A stretch of 64,000 bases of DNA from Anabaena cylindrica PCC 7122 (GTDB taxonomy: Bacteria; Cyanobacteriota; Cyanobacteriia; Cyanobacteriales; Nostocaceae): the NCBI RefSeq assembly GCF_000317695.1, contig NC_019771.1, positions 4,392,001 to 4,456,000 on the forward strand, given 5' to 3'. The notes below the pieces were generated by a model. The model ran no database searches. It saw only the letters and a list, made by a program, of their open reading frames with translations, and was not told the origin of the DNA. A program made the translations under genes and the position numbers. Below, in pieces: positions 59,734 through 64,000 of the stretch; position 1 is the first letter of the stretch; every line of letters begins with the position of its first letter.

Positions 59734-60882
59734 ATGCGTATAGCCTGGATTGGAAAAAAAACGCCCTTTTGCGGCAATGTCACTTACAGTAGAGAAATTA
59801 CCAATGCTTTGCTAGATAGGGGACATCAAGTTAGCTTTCTTCACTTTGCCCAAGAAGAATCTCAACCCCAAAATTGGCCTAATTGTCAAGAAGTTTCCTT
59901 ACCCTTCATTTATAAATCTCAAGTTTATACTATTCCCACTTTTAAAGCGACTAAGGTTTTAACTGAGTCGTTGCGAGAAATCAAGCCAGATATAGTTCAT
60001 GCTTCTTTAACTTTATCGACACTAGATTTTGTTTTACCAGAAATTTGCCAAGAATTAAACTTGCCTTTAGTTGCTACTTTTCATACTCCATTCGCTGGCA
60101 AAGGGGCAAAATTAATATCCGGCACACAAATTTTGGCTTATCAGCTATACGCACCTTTCTTAGATCACTATGATCGGGTAATTATTTTTTCCCAAATTCA
60201 ACGGGAATTATTAGCACGCATGGGAGTTAGGGAAGAAAAATTGGCTGTGATTCCCAATGGTGTTGATACTGTTAAATATTCTCCCGGTATTTCTAAAATC
60301 AAAGCAGAATTTGATGCCGAACGCTTGTTTGTGTATCAAGGGCGTATTGCAACGGAGAAAAATGTTGAACCCCTACTACGCGCTTGGAAGCAGTCGGATA
60401 TGGGAGTTAATAGTAAATTATTGATTGTGGGTGATGGCCCGTTAAAACCTTCATTAGAGCCATTTTATGGACAGGAAGATGGCATCATTTGGTTAGGATT
60501 TATAGCAGATGAGAATCGGCGCATTGAAATTTTAAGGGGCGCTGATGTATTTATTTTGCCCTCTTTGGTAGAGGGTTTGTCTTTATCTCTGCTGGAGGCC
60601 ATGTCCTGTGGTTTAGCTTGTTTAGCTACGGATGTAGGTGCAGATGGGGAAGTGTTGGAAAAGGGCGCAGGTGTCATTATTAGCACTAAAACAGTGCGAT
60701 CGCAACTCAGAACCCTTTTACCACTGTTCCAAGATCATCCAGAGTTAACAACTTTATTAGGTCAAAAAGCGAGAAATAGAGTATTAGAGCGTTATACCCT
60801 CAGTGATAATATCACCCGTTTAGAAGAACTTTATACTAAAATATTAGCACAACAACCTTTAACAATCAGTTGGGGTACTTAA
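59734..60882 (+). CDS. Glycosyltransferase family 4
   Basis: This 382-residue GT-B enzyme has the N-terminal acceptor domain (MRIAWIGKKTPFCGNVTYSR, VATFHTPFAGKG) and the C-terminal donor domain (VYQGRIATEKNVEPLLRAWK, LIVGDGPLKPSLE, and the EX7E motif in PSLVEGLSLSLLEAMSCGLA). It would add a sugar to a lipid or polysaccharide at the inner membrane. It is followed 63 bp later by a polysaccharide pyruvyl transferase, so both probably act in making one envelope or exopolysaccharide polymer. Confidence 0.92.
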   Translation: MRIAWIGKKTPFCGNVTYSREITNALLDRGHQVSFLHFAQEESQPQNWPNCQEVSLPFIYKSQVYTIPTFKATKVLTESLREIKPDIVHASLTLSTLDFVLPEICQELNLPLVATFHTPFAGKGAKLISGTQILAYQLYAPFLDHYDRVIIFSQIQRELLARMGVREEKLAVIPNGVDTVKYSPGISKIKAEFDAERLFVYQGRIATEKNVEPLLRAWKQSDMGVNSKLLIVGDGPLKPSLEPFYGQEDGIIWLGFIADENRRIEILRGADVFILPSLVEGLSLSLLEAMSCGLACLATDVGADGEVLEKGAGVIISTKTVRSQLRTLLPLFQDHPELTTLLGQKARNRVLERYTLSDNITRLEELYTKILAQQPLTISWGT

Positions 60883-60945
60883 AAATAAAAACTTTTCCAT
60901 CTCTGCCTTGCCAACAACTATTAACTAAGCAGGTCATAGTACATC

Positions 60946-62001
60946 ATGAAAATAATGCTAATGGGATATTATGGCTATAGAAATATAGGTGATGATCTAT
61001 TTGTCCAACATTTAACTAATTTTTTTAGCAAGAAAGAAGCGGTTGAAAAAGTATTTTTAATTTGCAATGACAACTATTATGAAATCAGCAGCAAAAAGAT
61101 TTCTCTATTTCATCATTTCCAATTATCAAAAATAAAAAGATTATTTCTTTTATGGCAAAGTGACTGCGTAGCTTGGGGAGGAGGTACTTTAGGATTAAGC
61201 AGTGTACCCAAGAATTTATCGACTCTGCAAACTTTAGCTAAATTATTAGGTAAGCGGTTTTGTTTTCTAGGCATAGGCCTAGAAAGTATGAATGCAGGAG
61301 AAAAGCAGGATGTAACTAATTTTTTCAAACAGGCAGATTTGTTATATGTTAGAGATAATAATTCCTATGAATTGGTAAAAGAAAAGCTGAAATTTACTAA
61401 TTCTTGTTGTCTAGGTGGTGACTTAGCATTTTTAGATTTAAGTTATTATGAAGAATTTATTCATCGAACTAAAACGGCAAATTCTTTAAGTAATATATCC
61501 TTCTCTGGTAAACATTGGTGGGGTGATAGTAGAGCCGAATTTTATGCCCAGCAATTAATCCCACTAATCGAAAAATACAATTCTGTAATCCATTTACTAC
61601 CAGGACATATGGGTAGTGAACAGAATGATAATAAATTCCATGAATTACTGAAAAAATATTTACCTACCCAAAATTGCCAACTACATTCATGGGATAAACC
61701 AGAAGATTTTTTGCAAATTCTGAGTCAAATGGATTTTCACTTTGGCAATCGTCTTCATTCTATAATACTGGCAGATATATTAGGAGTTCCTAGTATAGGA
61801 ATATCTGCTGATCCTTCCAAAATCAGTAACTATATCAATAAAACAGAAATGTTATCTAGAGAAAGAATAGTAGATTTTATGGAAGTATTAACCATAGAAC
61901 GGATCGAAAAAATATTTCAAGAATACAAAAGACCGGAAGAGTTTATTATCAACGAATCAAAAACAGCTCAAGAAAGTTTAGAAAGAATTTTTCATATATA
62001 A
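60946..62001 (+). CDS. Polysaccharide pyruvyl transferase family protein
   Basis: This 351-residue protein opens MKIMLMGYYGYRNIGDDLFV, the signature of the CsaB/WcaK family, and continues AWGGGTLGL, FCFLGIGLESMNAGE, DLLYVRDNNSYELV and GNRLHSIILADILGVPSIGIS. Members add ketal-linked pyruvate from PEP to sugars of secondary cell-wall or exopolysaccharides. The protein lacks a signal peptide and should be cytoplasmic. A bidirectional hairpin ends the unit. Confidence 0.9.
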   Translation: MKIMLMGYYGYRNIGDDLFVQHLTNFFSKKEAVEKVFLICNDNYYEISSKKISLFHHFQLSKIKRLFLLWQSDCVAWGGGTLGLSSVPKNLSTLQTLAKLLGKRFCFLGIGLESMNAGEKQDVTNFFKQADLLYVRDNNSYELVKEKLKFTNSCCLGGDLAFLDLSYYEEFIHRTKTANSLSNISFSGKHWWGDSRAEFYAQQLIPLIEKYNSVIHLLPGHMGSEQNDNKFHELLKKYLPTQNCQLHSWDKPEDFLQILSQMDFHFGNRLHSIILADILGVPSIGISADPSKISNYINKTEMLSRERIVDFMEVLTIERIEKIFQEYKRPEEFIINESKTAQESLERIFHI

Positions 62002-62022
62002 AGTACAGTCATCATTGAGCTT

Positions 62023-62053
62023 AAATACCTCGCTCCTGATGAGCGGGGTATTT
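62023..62053. terminator. Bidirectional hairpin terminator
   Basis: AAATACCTCGCTC pairs with GAGCGGGGTATTT (one mismatch) between convergent genes. TTTGTTATTTC follows on the plus strand. Confidence 0.75.
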
Positions 62054-62119
62054 GTTATTTCTGTACCCTAGCCATTAGCTGATAGGTTTATTTCGATTCC
62101 TCCCCTGCTACCTATAAAC

Positions 62120-63814
62120 CTATTTCAGCTTTCCAGACGCTTTAGCGGCTTTAGCAGCTTTTTTCGCCGCTTTTTCTGCTTCTATAGCTGCTAATTTAGC
62201 TTGTTCTTTCTCTTCAGCAATTTTGTTGATATAGTAATGGTAATCACCTAAATAAACCCGAAATTCACCATCACGAATTTCGACAATTTTGTTAGCTACC
62301 TGAGAGATAAAATAACGGTCGTGGGATACTATAATTGCTGTCCCATCATAGTTTTGCAGGGCTTCTTCCATCATTTCCTTTGCAGGAATATCTAAGTGGT
62401 TGGTAGGCTCATCCAGAATGATTAGATTTGCTGGACGTAATAGCATTTTTGCTAATGCTAACCGAGCTTTTTCGCCTCCACTTAATGCCCCAACTTTCTT
62501 AAATACGGTATCACCAGTAAATAAGAATCTTCCCAAGAGTGTACGGACTTCTTCGTTTGTCCAGTCGGGAACTTCATCATGAATAGTTTCCATGACGGTT
62601 TTATTTAAATCTAAGGCTTCGGCTTGGTTTTGCTCAAAGTAACCAGGAATAACGTTGTGATCACCTAGTTTTACTAACCCTTCTGTAGGTGGTTCTGCAC
62701 CCATCATGATTTTTAACAGTGTAGATTTTCCTGCACCATTGGGACCTAGAAAGGCAATTCTATCTCCCCTTTCAATGAGAAGATTTGCCGCCAAAAATAG
62801 GATTTTATCACCATAAACATGAGTTAAATCTTTAATCTCTACTACTTCACGTCCGCTGCGGGGTGCGGGAGGAAATCGGAAATGTAAAGTTCTCACACCC
62901 GCAATAGGTGCTTCGATACGTTCAATTTTATCTAGTTGTTTTTCCCGGCTTTTAGCTTGGGTACTGCGGGTTGCACTAGCGCGGAATCTATCTACAAAGG
63001 TTTGCTGTTTTTCTATTTCTTTTTGCTGACGTTCAAAGGCGCTCAGTTGTGCTGATTGATTTTCAGCTTTTTGTTGCAAGTAGGATGAGTAATTACCGAG
63101 ATAAGTGGAAGAAACACCGCGTTCAGTTTCCACAATTTGGGTGCAGAGGCGATCAAGAAACTCCCGGTCATGGGAAACTATGACCATTGGGGTAATCAGC
63201 CCTCTGAGGTAATTTTCTAACCACTCGATGGTTTCTAAGTCTAAGTGGTTTGTCGGTTCATCCAGCAGTAATAAGTCTGGCTTTTGCAGCAGGATTTTAC
63301 CTAAACTCATTCGCATTTGCCAACCCCCTGAGAAAGCGCTGACTAAGCGATCGCTATCTTCAACCTGAAAACCCATTTCTGGCAAAATTTTACCAATCCG
63401 TGCGTCTAAGTTATAGCCATCCAACGCTTCAAACTGTCTCTGCAAGCGATCTAATTTGTGGATTAGTTCATCCAATTCCTCTGGATTAGCTGTTTCCATC
63501 TCTTGCGGTACATGAGCTAAAGCTATCTGCACATCGTTGGCTTCTTGGAACACAGTCCAAAATTCTTCTCTAACTGTACGGGTAGGATCTACCTCAAACT
63601 CTTGATTGAGATAAGCTATGTGTAAGCTGTTAGGACGAATGATTTCGCCGCTAGTGGGTTCTATTTCCCCAGAGATGATTTTCAGTTGAGTCGATTTTCC
63701 CGCACCGTTAACGCCTACTAAGCCAATGCGATCGCCTGGTTTGACTTCCCAGTTGATATCTTTAAGAACTTCGCCTGTAGGATAAATTTTACTAATATGT
63801 TCAAGTCGCAGCAT
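62120..63814 (-). CDS. ABC-F family ATPase
   Basis: The 564-residue protein has two ABC ATPase domains and no membrane segments. Domain 1 has GVNGAGKST, SAFSGGWQMRMSLG and LLLLDEPTNHLD; domain 2 has GPNGAGKST, GALSGGEKARLALA and LIILDEPTNHLD. The linker between them (AFERQQKEIEKQQTFVDRFRA) is the P-site tRNA-interacting helix region. The tail is Lys/Ala-rich (EKAAKKAAKAAKASGKLK). ABC-F proteins act on the ribosome to relieve stalls or give antibiotic resistance; the closest subgroup by eye is Uup/YdiF/YfmR. Confidence 0.93.
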   Translation of the reverse strand: MLRLEHISKIYPTGEVLKDINWEVKPGDRIGLVGVNGAGKSTQLKIISGEIEPTSGEIIRPNSLHIAYLNQEFEVDPTRTVREEFWTVFQEANDVQIALAHVPQEMETANPEELDELIHKLDRLQRQFEALDGYNLDARIGKILPEMGFQVEDSDRLVSAFSGGWQMRMSLGKILLQKPDLLLLDEPTNHLDLETIEWLENYLRGLITPMVIVSHDREFLDRLCTQIVETERGVSSTYLGNYSSYLQQKAENQSAQLSAFERQQKEIEKQQTFVDRFRASATRSTQAKSREKQLDKIERIEAPIAGVRTLHFRFPPAPRSGREVVEIKDLTHVYGDKILFLAANLLIERGDRIAFLGPNGAGKSTLLKIMMGAEPPTEGLVKLGDHNVIPGYFEQNQAEALDLNKTVMETIHDEVPDWTNEEVRTLLGRFLFTGDTVFKKVGALSGGEKARLALAKMLLRPANLIILDEPTNHLDIPAKEMMEEALQNYDGTAIIVSHDRYFISQVANKIVEIRDGEFRVYLGDYHYYINKIAEEKEQAKLAAIEAEKAAKKAAKAAKASGKLK

Positions 63815-64000
63815 GAAATGTCTCTCAGGTAGGGGATAGGTGGTTGGGGGGAAAGCTAACGCCGTATTGTATTTAATCTTAACAAAATTTAACTACAAAT
63901 TTACATACCAGATTCTTCTTAATTCCTGAGAATCGAGAAAAATTTTTGGTTGTTATTAATCATACAGCAGAATTCGGCAGTTCAAAAATCAAACAAGCTG
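63815..64000. other. Upstream region of the ABC-F gene at the window edge
   Basis: This stretch should hold the ABC-F promoter on the minus strand. No gene is visible in the remaining bases. Confidence 0.4.

Overview
The window looks like chromosome from a filamentous, probably heterocyst-forming cyanobacterium of the Nostocales (Anabaena, Dolichospermum or Nostoc relatives). The signs are many HIP1-type GCGATCGC octamers, heptanucleotide tandem repeats between genes, a phytoene desaturase/phytoene synthase pair, a ferredoxin-thioredoxin reductase variable chain, a PEP-CTERM protein, and a dynamin-like protein that appears orthologous to Nostoc punctiforme BDLP1. The genus is inferred; no marker gene here settles it.

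Layout. 1-3.6 kb: end of a glycosyltransferase, a 1-Cys peroxiredoxin, two tandem Uma2 (DUF820) genes and a HigBA pair whose toxin is broken by a 102-bp miniature element. 3.6-7.6 kb: a TPR gene and a PEP-CTERM gene, both cut at their 5' ends by a decayed ISAs1-type element, then two toxin-antitoxin pairs, one with a frameshifted toxin. 7.6-12.5 kb: a membrane-remodelling group on the minus strand (small membrane protein, BDLP1-like dynamin, second dynamin-like GTPase carrying a C-terminal J domain). 12.7-19.6 kb: cysteine synthase, BrnTA pair, thioredoxin-like [2Fe-2S] ferredoxin, DUF5331 protein, YgfZ-type protein, outer-membrane-like protein, amino-acid-binding lipoprotein. 19.8-24.3 kb: tRNA-Ser(GCU), crtB-crtP, nagZ and a peptide gene with a double-glycine leader. 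24.9-29.9 kb: a YhdJ-like DNA methyltransferase with a broken partner gene, mutL, a rhodanese-like protein without its cysteine, and a response regulator. 30-39.8 kb: a Crp-type regulator split by an IS1-family element, adenosine deaminase family protein, a REC-GGDEF protein, a decayed partial copy of a hybrid kinase, and the full MASE1 hybrid kinase split by a 1.9-kb IS. 39.9-52 kb: mostly housekeeping genes (purA, rplY, a phosphotransferase-kinase fusion, a YdcF-type protein, ftrV, PP2C phosphatase, nfeD-stomatin, a Fur regulator, purS-purQ). 52-55.6 kb: a Phd/RelE-type pair and a NACHT NTPase ending in a GUN4 domain. 55.8-64 kb: deoC-recO-MFS, a glycosyltransferase with a pyruvyltransferase, and an ABC-F ATPase.

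Two themes stand out. First, recent genome erosion: at least seven genes are broken, and for four of them (higB, the Crp gene, the hybrid kinase, the restriction-type gene) the intact ancestral reading frame can be rebuilt base by base from target duplications or a 19-bp duplication. Several inverted-repeat miniature families, with TA, CTAG or 5-bp targets, are scattered between and inside genes. Second, there are candidates for less-described systems: the BDLP1/J-domain dynamin pair, the NACHT-FGE-GUN4 protein, and the lone double-glycine leader peptide. Functions are inferred from sequence read by eye; no database search was run.
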